Assembly (NCBI RefSeq): GCF_040581485.1
Contig: NC_090131.1
Span: 14,465,501-14,529,500, forward strand
Source of the DNA: Linepithema humile
Lineage: Eukaryota; Arthropoda; Insecta; Hymenoptera; Formicidae
Length of the DNA: 64,000 bases
Direction of reading: 5' to 3'
Part shown: piece after piece, positions 1 to 11,210 of the stretch
Numbering within the stretch: position 1 is the first letter of the stretch
How the letters are laid out: the number at the start of each line of letters is the position of its first letter
Notes under the pieces: model-generated
Database searches by the model: none
Told to the model about the DNA's origin: nothing
What the model saw: the letters and a program-made list of their open reading frames with translations, nothing else
Position numbers and translations under genes: made by a program

Positions 1-464
1 AAATTATGGAATGTAAACAAACTATAGGCTGCCACAAAATGTCAAAATTATTCCGGTATGTTTATAATAAAATTAGTCTAACTAAAAGCGAGATTTACAT
101 AAGTCGTATTTGCAAACTTAACGAATTTAATCATAAAGACTGAGAAGGGGATTAATTCCGTTAAATCTAACAAAATTGACCTTTTCTCTTCTGACTCCTT
201 ATACAGTTCAATTCATTAAATTTACGAATATGGCTTATACATATAAATCACACTATAATGATACATATATACTTATATAATATAAAATCTTGGTTTAACA
301 GATGAAACAAGGAAATATCATTGAGCTAAGTTCAAAAAATATATCGACGGCGTCAACAATTACATCTTCTACCATTACTGAAGAAAACAACAATTCAAAA
401 ACATGAAAATTTATTGTGGCGACATACTGAAACCAAAGGATATATAAGTATATATAGATATATA
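1..464. other. AT-rich stretch with no gene
   Basis: No open frame with recognisable protein content is visible on either strand. The last bases before the Gypsy LTR are TA-rich, and the final four (TATA) form the target duplication of that element. Nothing else can be supported here. Confidence 0.6.
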
Positions 465-882
465 TGTAAGGATTGAATATTAACTTTTTGAGGGCAATTA
501 AGAAATAAAGTAAATCACTTGATAAAAAAAACTTAATATAATGTTCTAATAAAATACAATTTTATAACGTCAGGCGAGTCTATTTTACAGAGTTCTCTAC
601 AAGCTATCGTTATACCCGATACTTGCCCGAATCACAATTTCCGCGCTATTCCGGCGACAGTTTCTATCTCTATCTATCTACGCCACGCTACTTCGTGGAA
701 GAGATTACTAATGTCCCTTTTTACGCTTCTCCAAAAATTTCCCGCGAACTCTCTCTCTCCGTCTCGTGCTCTCGGTATTCATAGGCCCCTCAAGCCTGAT
801 TCGCACTTTTGAGGCCCGTTCTCAATACTGGCGGCACCCCATGCTGACCAATCTCTTTGCCTCTCCCTCTCTGCCTCTTACA
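465..882 (-). repeat. 3' LTR of the minus-strand Gypsy element
   Basis: This is the LTR downstream of pol in element orientation. It is a 418-bp TG...CA repeat nearly identical to 4944-5361. Its first bases in the minus orientation (TGTAAG) supply a TAA stop for a frame that enters from the internal region. Confidence 0.93.
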
Positions 883-1068
883 GTTCGGCCATCCTGACGA
901 TGAGATTGTCCTCAATCCATTTGACCCAATATCCATATATATATATATACACATGTAAATAACACAATTTGTCGTTTTGCTAACACTAGCATGTCGTTAC
1001 ATTACTTATTACATTAATTTTACGTTTACATTTTTTCTACAAAATTACAAATTAATTTTCCGATTCTT
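883..1068 (-). other. Remnant of the pol C-terminal tail
   Basis: Between the stop of the truncated polyprotein and the LTR, the minus strand still holds a short open stretch that reads into the LTR. It ends ...EDNLIVRMAEL followed by a TAA that lies in the LTR. This looks like the original end of pol, so the deletion removed the integrase core and left the tail. A short AT dinucleotide run (about 937-953) lies inside. The link to pol is inferred from position and frame. Confidence 0.5.
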
Positions 1069-4000
1069 TCATTGTAACTCGTATCCATGGTTTAATTTTA
1101 TCGGATGACAAAATACTATTATATGGTTTGTTTGACAATTGATACCCTGGAACATCGGTATCGCTTCCTGTGTTCCCGTTGATTTTGTCTCAAACAACCA
1201 TGTATACTTCGTGAATGCATCCACCACTATCAAGACGAATCGATAATTGTCCGGAGTTTTTTCCAACGGCCCAAAGTGATCAATGTGCAGTGTCTCGAAA
1301 GGAATAGTCCCTTTTTCGACCACTTGCAATTCCCCCTCTGATCTTTCGGTGGAAAAAGTTGTAATCAAACATTTTATACAATTTTGGATATACTCCCGAA
1401 CAGTCTGCTTCATACACGGAAACCAGTACGTGTTCAAGATTCCCTCCATTGTCTTCTGTACCCCTACATGACCTAACTCGTCGTGATACACGCGGATAAC
1501 ATTATTTACCATTACCTGCGGCACTACAAATAATAATCGTTCCTGATATATTCTGTAAACCAATGCATTTTCTAAAGTAAAACGTTTATTTTCCTTATAT
1601 TCTAAAGATATAGCTAAGTCGCGTATGCTCTCGTCCGTCATTTGTCGCTGCATTAGCTCGTCTTCCAGAGTAGGCGCGTTAATAATCATTATGTGACGAC
1701 TCAATGCGTCCACATGCGTCATTTTTTCCGCTGACCGATGTACCAATTCAAAAGTATAATTCTGTAGAGCTAAGCTCCATCTCGCGATTCGTGGATTTAT
1801 TTCAACTTTTTTGAATGCATGTACAAGAGCGTTACAATCAGTTATTACCTTAAAATTTAGGCCTTGTAAATATATATGGAATCGCTCGATCGCTTTTACA
1901 ATAGCTAGAGTCTCTAACTCATAACTGTGATATTTTTTTTCCGCATCTGTCGTCGCTTGACTAAAATAAGCAATAGGCGCGAATGCTTTGTTTTCCTGCT
2001 TTTGCAGTAATACAGCTCCGAATCCGAGCGCGTTTGCATCGGTGTGCAATTCAGTCTCCGCGTTATAATTATACAATCTTAATACTGGATAGGAAGTTAG
2101 CTCTTTTTTCAAATCAATAAACGTTTGGTCTAATTTCTCGTCCCACATGAACTTCGCATCTTTACGTGTGAGTTGATGTAAAGAATGAGCTTTCAACGAA
2201 AAATCCTTAATAAACTTTCTAAAGTAGCTAGCTAATCCCAAAAAACTTTGTAACTGTTTTACAGTTTTCGGCGTTGGATAATCTGCAATGGCTTTAATGT
2301 GCCGTTCACTCATTGTGATACCCGTGTTCGAGACTTTATATCCTAAATAATCAATTGATTTTTTTAAAAAATAACATTTTGATAATCGTAGTTCTAAACC
2401 ATATTGTTTTAAAGTAATTAATACTTCTTTCAGAATTTCTATATTTTGTTCAATTGTTTCCGTTGCTATCATTATGTCGTCAATGTAAATTAAAATTTTC
2501 TCCTTTCGTACTAATTTATCAAAAATTTGAAAAATACGCTTTTGAAACTCTGCTGGGGCTTCGGAGTAACCAAACGGTAATTTTATAAACTCGAATTGTC
2601 CGTGTGGTGTAGAAAAAGCAAAATATTTCGTGTTCTCCGGATCAAGGTCTATCTGATGGAACCCGTCTTTCAAATCTAAACTCGTAAACACTTTCTTTCC
2701 GTGTAATTTATTGAGATGGTCTTCAATAACCGGAAATGTGTATCTTTGTTTTTGCACAATCCTATTTAACGGTCTTAAATCGATGCACATTCGCTTTTCT
2801 CCATTCCGTTTGTTCACTAATACCACCCGCGAGCAATATGGTGAGATACTTGATTTAATAATTCCACGCTCTAGCAAATCGTCCGTAATCTCTTTTAATT
2901 TGATGCGCTCGTTATATGAAAATCTTTTTGACCCATACGAAAAAGTAGCCTCTGTTTTCAAATAGACTTTTACTTTGTGACCGTCTTCTATCGGTTCGAC
3001 CTTACAGTTATCGACTTCTATAAATGTTTCAATTAACTTGTCTCGAATACGAACATCGGTATCTGCTTCTACATTATCTCTAATTACATCGTATTTATTT
3101 TTCTCGGTTATTGCGTCAATACTTAAAATTTCTAATTCTTCCTCCGCTCTAGTGTCGTTTTTCCTGAATTGCACCGCTGAACGCGAAATTTCCACACTAA
3201 GCTCGTTTTTGTATAAAAAGTCTCGGCCTAACAATATTTCGCACACTATGGTGTTATCCGGAACGATAAACAATTTGATATTTAACGCATAATCGAAATT
3301 CTGATCCAATTCAATAGGTACTTGAATCCATCCGAGAATCTCGATCTTCGAATCGTTTACGCCCTTAAACGCTAATTCGTCTTTCCACGGATTCGCTTTC
3401 ACTGTCGCGAGGTACTTTGTAAAAGTAGTTTCCTTTATCAGATTAATCGGACTGCCCGAGTCCATCACTGCCCTTATGTTACATTTCAGTCCGTTTATCG
3501 CGTTAATATGTACCTGCGGTATTTGATGCGCCAGCTCTCTCACCTCTATTGCTGCTACCTCCGTCCCTGACCGTGGGGCCCTCGCATTCGTGGTCGGTGC
3601 TCTCAGTGGGCACTGCGTACTGATATGCCCTTCTTGATGGCATTTGTAGCAGATGATCGCTTTGCTGCGACAATCCTTCGTCAAATGTCCTTTTCGCTGG
3701 CAGATGTTGCATCTAACGACCCCTCCACCAAATCTGTGCGTATTTAGTCTAGTCGCGTTGTTCTGCGAAAATCGATTTGCACTATTTCCTACTTCTTCGG
3801 TAATCGTACGCATTCTTTCGATGAATTGCTCCAGCGATTCGTCCACTACCGTTAATGCTACGGCCCTGAGATTCAAATCTCGCACGCCCGTTGCTAGCAT
3901 GTTTATTTGATCTTTTTCGGGCAAATCCAAGGTCTGCATCATATCGAGCTTATCGTTAACGTATTCGATAAATTTTTCTTTTTCCGATTCCCAATTTCTT

Positions 4001-4743
4001 GACGTTATTTTTTGCATTGTTACCATAAAGGGAGTTCTGTGACCGAAAAATCTAATTAATTTATCTTTGATAACCGTCCACGAAGAAATAGTCTCGTTAG
4101 TCTGACGAGCGTACCATTTACACGCCTCGCCCGCGAAACGGCTCGTTGCGGCCAGCAAAAGAATATCGTCCGACACTTCGTATAAATTTCCGACGTGCGC
4201 TACTCTGCTGAGCCAACGGTTCACGTTCTCTTTTTCCGATCCCTCGAAAATCGGTATCTGAGAAGATAATAGTCTAATTGTATTTCCACCGGCAATTGCA
4301 TTTGACTGACTAGAATTCGGTCGCGGTCTTTCGCTCACTGCTTCTCTCAGCTCGTTATCTCGCGAATTTTGCCGCGTTTCTGGCCCTGACGCGACCATAT
4401 GAGCGAGCTGTTGCGCTAATATTTCCTGCGTCTGCATAAGCTGCTGCGATAGCTCCCATTGCTGTCGCATCATTGTTAACATTTGATCGTTAATCGAACT
4501 TTGTACTGACCTTTCTGGATCACGCGGAGGTTCGACACCGCTCGCAGTTGGGGATGCTGCACCCTCCTGCCTCGGCTCGTTCGCAATTTCAACCGTATTA
4601 CTACCTCTTTGTAATTGCTGCTCATATCGATCCATAATTCGGTCGATTAATACGCCTCTCGTTCCCGCGACCTCCAGATTCAAGGCCTCCGCTTGCTTCC
4701 GCAATTCCTCCAACTTCATCCTCTCCAAAATGCTTCGCTCCAT
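1069..4743 (-). CDS. gag-pol: Gypsy Gag-Pol polyprotein (1224 aa), integrase truncated
   Basis: A single frame encodes Gag and Pol. Residues about 8-42 look like a SAP domain (LKLEELRKQAEALNL-like helix pair). Gag follows and ends in two CCHC zinc knuckles (CNICQRKGHLTKDC and CYKCHQEGHISTQC, around 340-385). An aspartic protease with the VMDSGSP motif sits near 428, then reverse transcriptase with YIDD near 751, RNase H (LHTDANALGFGAVL), and the integrase HHCC zinc domain (HDELGHVG...CIKC, near 1090). The integrase core begins with the first catalytic Asp (LHIDHFGP) but stops about 70 residues later, before the second Asp and the Glu. Full Ty3/Gypsy integrases run about 300 residues further. 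Fusion of gag and pol in one frame and the SAP-like N-terminus are features of some insect Gypsy lineages. Start chosen at the first Met, which opens the SAP helix. Confidence 0.9.
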   Translation of the reverse strand: MERSILERMKLEELRKQAEALNLEVAGTRGVLIDRIMDRYEQQLQRGSNTVEIANEPRQEGAASPTASGVEPPRDPERSVQSSINDQMLTMMRQQWELSQQLMQTQEILAQQLAHMVASGPETRQNSRDNELREAVSERPRPNSSQSNAIAGGNTIRLLSSQIPIFEGSEKENVNRWLSRVAHVGNLYEVSDDILLLAATSRFAGEACKWYARQTNETISSWTVIKDKLIRFFGHRTPFMVTMQKITSRNWESEKEKFIEYVNDKLDMMQTLDLPEKDQINMLATGVRDLNLRAVALTVVDESLEQFIERMRTITEEVGNSANRFSQNNATRLNTHRFGGGVVRCNICQRKGHLTKDCRSKAIICYKCHQEGHISTQCPLRAPTTNARAPRSGTEVAAIEVRELAHQIPQVHINAINGLKCNIRAVMDSGSPINLIKETTFTKYLATVKANPWKDELAFKGVNDSKIEILGWIQVPIELDQNFDYALNIKLFIVPDNTIVCEILLGRDFLYKNELSVEISRSAVQFRKNDTRAEEELEILSIDAITEKNKYDVIRDNVEADTDVRIRDKLIETFIEVDNCKVEPIEDGHKVKVYLKTEATFSYGSKRFSYNERIKLKEITDDLLERGIIKSSISPYCSRVVLVNKRNGEKRMCIDLRPLNRIVQKQRYTFPVIEDHLNKLHGKKVFTSLDLKDGFHQIDLDPENTKYFAFSTPHGQFEFIKLPFGYSEAPAEFQKRIFQIFDKLVRKEKILIYIDDIMIATETIEQNIEILKEVLITLKQYGLELRLSKCYFLKKSIDYLGYKVSNTGITMSERHIKAIADYPTPKTVKQLQSFLGLASYFRKFIKDFSLKAHSLHQLTRKDAKFMWDEKLDQTFIDLKKELTSYPVLRLYNYNAETELHTDANALGFGAVLLQKQENKAFAPIAYFSQATTDAEKKYHSYELETLAIVKAIERFHIYLQGLNFKVITDCNALVHAFKKVEINPRIARWSLALQNYTFELVHRSAEKMTHVDALSRHIMIINAPTLEDELMQRQMTDESIRDLAISLEYKENKRFTLENALVYRIYQERLLFVVPQVMVNNVIRVYHDELGHVGVQKTMEGILNTYWFPCMKQTVREYIQNCIKCLITTFSTERSEGELQVVEKGTIPFETLHIDHFGPLEKTPDNYRFVLIVVDAFTKYTWLFETKSTGTQEAIPMFQGINCQTNHIIVFCHPIKLNHGYELQ

Positions 4744-4943
4744 TCTTTCAATTGCAGTACTCGCAAATTCACTCGTGAAATTTTAAAAGTTTAATGTATT
4801 CTCTCTGTCCTTCCACGACACAGTTTATATCTCGGTCTATGTTTACTAAATTTTTATTATCGTTCGTTTCAACTGATTCTAACGTTTTTCTTTTACTTTT
4901 ATTTCTTACCGAATCCCACTTCTGAGGTTTTTTAATGCACAGT
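4744..4943 (-). other. Gypsy leader between 5' LTR and gag
   Basis: This 200-bp leader should contain the primer binding site. No TGG-starting site lies directly against the LTR; a TGGGATTCGG stretch occurs about 25 bp in on the minus strand, but I cannot assign its tRNA. No coding potential is seen. Confidence 0.5.
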
Positions 4944-5361
4944 TGTAAGGATTGAATATTAACTTTTTGAGGGCAATTAAGAAATAAAGTAAATCACTTG
5001 ATAAAAAAAACTTAATATAATGTTCTAATAAAATACAATTTTATAACGTCAGGCGAGTCTATTTTACAGAGTTCTCTACAAGCTATCGTTATACCCGATA
5101 CTTGCCCGAATCACAATTTCCGCGCTATTCCGGCGACAGTTTCTATCTCTATCTATCTACGCCACGCTACTTCGTGGAAGAGATTACTAATGTCCCTTTT
5201 TACGCTTCTCCAAAAATTTCCCGCGAACTCTCTCTCTCCGTCTCGTGCTCTCGGTATTCATAGGCCCCTCAAGCCTGATTCGCACTTTTGAGGCCCGTTC
5301 TCAATACTGGCGGCACCCCGTGCTGACCAATCTCTTTGCCTCTCCCTCTCTGCCTCTTACA
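4944..5361 (-). repeat. 5' LTR of the minus-strand Gypsy element
   Basis: This 418-bp repeat is identical to 465-882 apart from one base. It is the promoter-bearing LTR in element orientation. It is bounded by TATA on its outer side. Confidence 0.93.
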
Positions 5362-6050
5362 TATATAAGTAATATAAGTATATATTATAAAATTACCAAA
5401 GTATTATAAAATAATATGTTAAGTTTAAAATTATAACTAATGTACTGAAACAAAGTATTATAAAATGAACGACGTATTATAAATTTTAAGTTTATTAGAG
5501 CATGCCCTGATAGCCAAGCATGTTTTGCAAAATCATGCAATTTGATGCTGAGCACGAGTTTTTGACTAGTTGCTGTGTATTTGCTGAAAATGTAATGCAT
5601 ATTCATACACATTCAACAACACGAGGGCAGATTTGAGACATTTCATGTCATCAAATTCAGAGCAAACGGACAGCAACTGTTGCTCATTATGTTGTTAACC
5701 AAATGACTTCCATTTATGGAAAACTTTTTGCTTTGTCATTCGTTTTCGGCAACGTAGGAGCAACATGATGGTAACAGAAAAAGACACCGATGTTTGTGCT
5801 TCTGTCGTATATTTGTTACAAACTGTTGAAATATATTAAGCTTGTTCGTTTTAGCTGCACTGGAGCTGCTCTGGGCTTGCTCTACATAGAATAATACAGG
5901 ACAGATAAATAGTGTCGAGTAAATCCAGAGCAGCCCCAGTGCAATTAAAATAAACAAGTCTATTAATTTCTATTTTATAACCCATCCCCACCCTATGTCA
6001 TGTTGGAGACACAAAAGATAAAGACTTAAGAAGTCGGCCATTGTTATGCT
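5362..6050. other. AT-rich flank and putative CACTA 5' subterminal region
   Basis: No gene is visible. From 5505 the sequence starts CCCTGATAGCCA and is then rich in TTGCTG and GGCAAC-type words (TTGCTGTG, TTGCTGAAA, CAGCAACTGTTGC, CGGCAACG, GAGCAACATGA). The same words recur near 29100-29398 and 54256-54545. Clusters of short subterminal motifs are a known feature of CACTA transposons, so I read this as the 5' end of the copy whose transposase starts at 6603. Confidence 0.4.
5841..5958. repeat. Small imperfect inverted repeat (MITE-like)
   Basis: CTTGTTCG...GCTGCACTGG...GCTGCTCTGG near 5841 is mirrored by CCAGAGCAGC...CCAGTGCAAT...AACAAG ending at 5958. Arms are about 40 bp with mismatches. 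The family is not recognised. Confidence 0.5.
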
Positions 6051-6182
6051 ACATCTACATAAGATACCAGTCGCAGGTCGCAAGCGTTGCGATCCAATCA
6101 GTATCGAGCTAGCCCAAGCTAGCTCGACGCTGATTGGATCGCAACGCTTGCGACCTGCGCGACCGGCGTCTTATGTAGATGT
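6051..6182. repeat. 132-bp near-perfect palindrome
   Basis: The arm starting ACATCTACATAAGA at 6051 is mirrored by TCTTATGTAGATGT ending at 6182. The arms meet around AGCTAGCCCAAGCTAGCT and carry the GC-rich word CGCAAGCGTTGCGATCCAATC on both sides. It is a hairpin-forming, MITE-like insert immediately upstream of the CACTA transposase pseudogene. No clear target duplication was found. Confidence 0.75.
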
Positions 6183-6602
6183 GGCATTATTCTCGCTTGG
6201 CACGAGGTGTTGTGCGTTTTCGGTGAATTTGTCAGAGTGTATAAAAAACGTTATAGATCTTTATTTAGAGAAATCATCGCTTCTTGAAGCATCAGTGAAT
6301 ACGGGCGCTATTATTGCATTAGCACGTGCAGGTATTTTGATTTTTTTATATGGATATGACATTGACTTGTGCGATGTAAAGAGGTTATGTCAATATACTG
6401 TTATGATTATATATTTTTAATCAAAGTTTATACTGCTACACACACAGGATTAGTAGATATATTGTTATTATTTAATCGTAATGAATCTTATGACGAATAC
6501 TGTAAATAAATCAATTATATCAAGATTTTATTGCAAAAATTAAAAAATAGTAATAGTAAATTATCTCATTTGAATCGAACATTACTTCTATCTTATAAAA
6601 AT

Positions 6603-9025
6603 ATGAATCCAATTGCAAGTAAAAAGTGTAAAGTACCTAAACGCCGTAAGCCTATTTCGCAATTAGACCGACAAAGGCGATCAAGGCTTCTCTTTCAGAT
6701 AAGAAAAGTTTATCAAAGAGATTCTAATGAGCAACTACGTAATATTGAACAGTTTACGCCGTCTCTAGACACAGTGTAAGGTGTTTTCACTAAGGAACAG
6801 AGTTTTTAAAATTTTGAGATATATATTAACTAATGCAGATACACTTAATAAACGCGTCTTTTCGTCTTTTCGGCTCGGTGATCTTCTTCACTCTGCCCGC
6901 TCGCTTGCCTACTCGCTCAGGCCTCAAAACAAAACATCTCCCCACGCATCGACATCCTCGCACGCCCGTTACATTATTTTTCAAATCACTTAGAAGATGA
7001 ATTATGTTTTCCTATTTATTTATTCCTACAACAGTATACAAAGATATTCATACAAATGAAGTAGAGTCCTATGATGTAAACTTGAGGAGCGAGCAAAGTA
7101 TTTCCGACACCTCAGTTATGTATGTCGAAAATGAAGAAAATTTTGAAGTCAATTTGTCAACTGTAGACGATAATATAGTTGATGGTGTATTTATGGATTC
7201 TGTAAATGAAGCGTTTCAAAAATCCTTAGCATCAGCTTTTATAAAATGCAATCTCACGCATACACAAGGAAATATAATATTGAATACTTTACGATCTCAC
7301 GAATGTCATTCTTTCCTTCCAAAAGATACTCGTTCCTTACTCAACACTCCGCGTGAAAGTATTCCGGTTCGTACAATGTACCCTGGACAATATCTTCATA
7401 TTGGCTTTGAAGTAGCTATTAATAATATTCTAAAAGAAATTCCTCCGAACCAGATTCCTCTTGTTCTCGAGATAGACTAGAATACGGATGGCGCAAGCTT
7501 GAATAAAACTGGAAAAAAACAGATTTGGCCAATCCAAATTTCAGTTAATAACATACCTAATAGCAAACCTCAAGTAGTGGGAATTTACATTGGAAATAAA
7601 AAGCCAGGTAATATCGATTTATTTATGGAAGAGTTTGTTGCCGATGTTCAGCAAGTTATCGCAAATGATGGTACAACATTTAATAATAAACAAATCCCCA
7701 TTGTACTAAGAGCATTTATTGCAGATGCTCTAGCTCGAGCCTGGTTATTAAACCATTATGGGCATACATCTCGTCATGCATGTGGAAAATGCTGGGTTGT
7801 TGGCATTCGATATGAGCAAAGAATGATTTTCTTAGGTACGAATCATCGTCTAAGAACCGATGAGGAGTATGTTCGGATGACAGACTACGATCACCACAAA
7901 GGAATTAGTCCACTGTCTCGGTTACCTATGGGGATGGTAACGCAAGTCCCGGTAGAGTATATGCACTTAGTGTGCATAGGGATAGTTAAAAAACTGCTAA
8001 ACGCGTGGGTTACGGGCAAATATGGGAAGAAAACAAAATTATCAGGCCGAAACTTAGAGTTGACATCAAAGCGACTTCAACTTCTTTCTCATTACTGTCC
8101 TCGAGATTTCACTAGGAAACCTAGATCTTTAAATGACTTTTCAGAATACAAAGCAACTGAAGGCCGACAATTCATTTTATATACCGGACCTGTAGTGATG
8201 CACGGCATTTTGGAAAAGCAAGCTTACATCCACTTCTTGTTTTTACATTCAGCAATTCGTGCGCTTTGTAGTAAGTCACCTTCAAGAACATTATTACTAC
8301 GACGTGCAGAAGTAGCCATTAAAAAATTTGTGGAAAAGTGCCAAGTGTTTTATAAGCTTTCTTTTCTTTCATATAATGTACATGCATTATTACACTTGGT
8401 CAAAGATGTTGAACACTTTCGTGAACCTCTTGATAATTTTTCAGCTTTCAAGTATGAAAATAATATGCCATTTTTCAGACAATTTTACAGAAAACCTCAT
8501 CTTGCTTTGCAACAATTTGCCCTCAGACAGGCAGAAATCAATATACGAAAAGAGCTTCGTCCGACACATATTGTTACATTTACAAAAATTTTCGACAGGC
8601 ATAGTGAAGGTCCCCTTCCAGTGGGAATGTCACCTCGACATTGTCAACAGTACACGAAGATACAAACTGAGAACATGTTTTTCAATGTTACTTCACTCGG
8701 CAATAATTGTTGTGTCTTAAAAGGCTGTACGATATGTGTCATTGAAAATATACTCGAAATTAACGAAACATATCATTTTGTCGTAAAGAAATTCGCAATA
8801 ATGGAAGATTTATACGATGTCGGAATTTCGTCATCGTTATTAGGCATTTACAAATGCTCTGCATTATCAAACGATCTTTGTACAATACCTATTACCAATG
8901 TACAATCTAAATGTTACATAATGCCATATTGGAAAGTCATTGATGATAACGGCTCTGATTCCAGCACTGATTTGGATGCCGATCAGCCGGTTGCTGATGA
9001 ATATGTTGTATCTGTTCTCTTATAG
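6603..9025 (+). pseudogene. CACTA/EnSpm-type transposase, copy 1 (one nonsense codon)
   Basis: The protein is collinear with the intact 718-aa transposase on the minus strand at 59202-61358. A basic N-terminus (RQRRSRLLFQIRK) starts at Met 6603; a stop at 6777-6779 and a 200-bp stretch without homology precede the next block at 7004. That block carries the SHECHSFLPKDTRSLL motif. A single TAG at about 7478 replaces the residue before the first acidic motif (NTDGA); the frame then continues open to 9025. After the stop come the FIADALARA motif (second Asp), a C-X2-C pair (CGKC), the VEYMHL motif, and a DUF4218-like region (SYNVHALLHLVKD...FKYENN). The family cuts and pastes CACTA elements through an RNase H-like nuclease core. 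The downstream partner gene starts at about 9609 on the same strand. The nonsense codon is a substitution, so it is probably genuine decay. Confidence 0.85.
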
Positions 9026-9608
9026 AAAATTAAATAATTACTCAGAATAAAAATCATTAATAATTAATCAGAAATAAAAATTGAAAGAAGCAATCGAAAG
9101 TAAAATGGCAAAAAGATAATTTCCATTAATCGAAACTAATGAATGTATTATTTCGTCACTAATAATTTTTTTAGATATCTCACATTCTTTAATATGCATA
9201 TTCTACTTTAAAAATATACAACTTGTTAATGAGATATTAATTAAAAAATAAATAAAATTTTAGAATAATTCATTCATTAGTTTTTGTAATTTTATTATTT
9301 ACAGACAAAAATACTGTATGTACATTAATGCATTAATCGAGCGGTTAAATTAAATTATATTACGAATCCTGTGTGTGCGATTAAAAAACATAAAATACTT
9401 TAATCAAGAATTGTCGTAACCCCACATCGCATGAATAATTATTAAATAAATCTATAATACTTGTACGTAGCGAAATGTTTGATGGTATATGAAAGTAACA
9501 ACTCATTTGCAAAAGGTAATGATAAAAATGTATAGTTCTAATAAGTGGAATTTTTTGTATGCGATTTTTCAGAGTAAAATCATATATTTCTAGTTTTTAT
9601 ATTTATAG
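9026..9608 (+). other. AT-rich interval between CACTA transposase and DUF4806 gene
   Basis: No coding exon is recognised. The interval ends with a polypyrimidine/AT stretch and a splice acceptor (TTTATAG) for the first recognised exon of the second gene, so it should hold part of that gene's first intron or leader. The true first exon is not identified. Confidence 0.5.
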
Positions 9609-10830
9609 ACAGTTCTGTGGCTGAACTGTGTAAGGTGATTGACATGGAAAAACGAAAGGTGATAAATCCTCTCAAGCGCAAACAGGCTTTTGCAGCTACC
9701 AGCGTCAATTATAAATATGGGCGAAAACAATTTTGCTCAAGTCAGTAAGTGCGACACTGAAAACTCCAGTAAACTATCATTTATTTATATCATGGTAATT
9801 CATTAATAAAAAGAATATTAGATAGCATAATAAATGTTTGGAAACTTTATTTTTCAATTTTGTTAATATATTCTTTTACTATTCAATGTTCTGTAGTTAT
9901 GTATGATATATATATATGATATTTATGTATGAATTTAGTAATTTAAACACATATTAATACTAACAAAATACTAATGTTCAGAAACCCACGGCGTCCTGCA
10001 AGAATTGTAAGGAAACCGAAACGGTATGTGACCACTTCGTCGAGTCAGGACGAATTGCAAGTCATATCAAAAAAAAAAGTTACAGAAAAGCCAATAGATC
10101 TTCAGAAGGATATAGATGATATTCACAACACATCGTTTAAAGAGCATAAGGAAAACGCAGCAAATATTGCAGAAAATGTACCAAGTATTGCAAAATCTCA
10201 AAAAACCATCAAACCCCAAAACAGAATTGCAAACAGGATTATCGGAAGTAAATCTTTTCAACAAAATGAAAGTCAGAATGACAACAAATACAGGCAGCTA
10301 CTTTCAACGCCTTTAACCCCTCTTATACTTGCTGGTATGTAGCTTAATATTCTAAAACTCTCTGCTATACACGATTAACTAAACATAAATTCTTTATAAT
10401 TTAGTTTTTATAAGTTCCGGACTTCCACAAAAGATCTTGTAAATAAAATGTAACTTTAAATCGATGGACTTTTGATGTTAAAAAAATGTTACATTGAGAA
10501 ACTCTTTAAACCAACGTAACGATCAATAAATTATTGCTCTTCACCGGTAAATGCCATTCGAAGAGTCATTATGCATTTGTACAACATCAAAAGCCGAGCA
10601 TTATTTCATCAAAATAGAAGTAATTTATAGAGGCTTACATGAAACATCGAGACATTTTAAAACTGAATTATGAATAATTTATGAATAATTTTGACTTATT
10701 TTAATGCTAACGCCAAGCTTAATGTTTTATTTATATATAATAAAAAATCACACTTAAAATTGCAGAACCGCAGCCAGAAGTAGTAGCCAGCAGTAATAAA
10801 TCATATTCTTTTACCGAAGGAGTGCCTCAG

Positions 10831-11190
10831 TGTTAGAGTGAAGACATCTTCTGGCCTTTAGAAAAGAGAGAGAGATGACGTGTGGTTTCCCTCTTCTCTC
10901 TCTTACACTATTAAGAGTTTTTCTTTTGTTTTTGGTTTTTATATATACAGCGTAGCTGCGCCACGTTTTGTTACTTACTTACGTTAAGACCTTCGTTGAT
11001 GTCACATCTAACTTTTAGTGTTATAGTATATAGAGTATTACCTGGTGGTGTTAAACATTAGAGATAAGATACAAAATTCAGAATTAAATAACAAAGAGTG
11101 CGCAGTGCGAGAGATATATTTGTACTGGCGCAGGAGGTCGGTTGTGTTCTGACTAAGGCTGTCCTTCGTTCAACCTCGCGCATTCTGCCA
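10831..11190 (+). repeat. Copia 5' LTR
   Basis: 360-bp TG...CA repeat. It holds a TATATATA-type box near 10940 within TTTTTATATATACAGCG, a plausible promoter. Confidence 0.95.
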
Positions 11191-11210
11191 GGTTATGAGC
11201 CCAGTCACTT
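11191..11210 (+). promoter_or_regulatory. Copia primer binding site (initiator-Met half-tRNA type)
   Basis: Directly after the LTR lies GGTTATGAGCCCAGTC. It closely matches the site in Drosophila copia, which pairs with the anticodon region of the initiator methionine tRNA rather than its 3' end. One base differs from the perfect anticodon-arm complement. The primer identity is inferred from that resemblance. Confidence 0.7.

Larger units (their letters stand above)
465..5361 (-). mobile_element. Ty3/Gypsy LTR retrotransposon, young, integrase-deleted
   Basis: Two direct 418-bp LTRs (465-882 and 4944-5361) begin TGTAAGG and end CTTACA. They flank a single minus-strand gag-pol frame. The four bases before and after the element are both TATA, a 4-bp target duplication typical of Gypsy elements. 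By eye the LTRs differ at one position, A in the 465-882 copy and G in the other, within the run CACCCC[A/G]TGCTG, so the insertion is recent. The internal region is short because the second half of integrase is missing and no env is present. It could have been copied only with integrase supplied by relatives, or the deletion arose after insertion. Confidence 0.93.

Noticed and set aside
6046..6420. 124-codon frame upstream of the CACTA transposase pseudogene
   Set aside because: Its first third is the 132-bp palindrome, and the rest has no recognisable domain.
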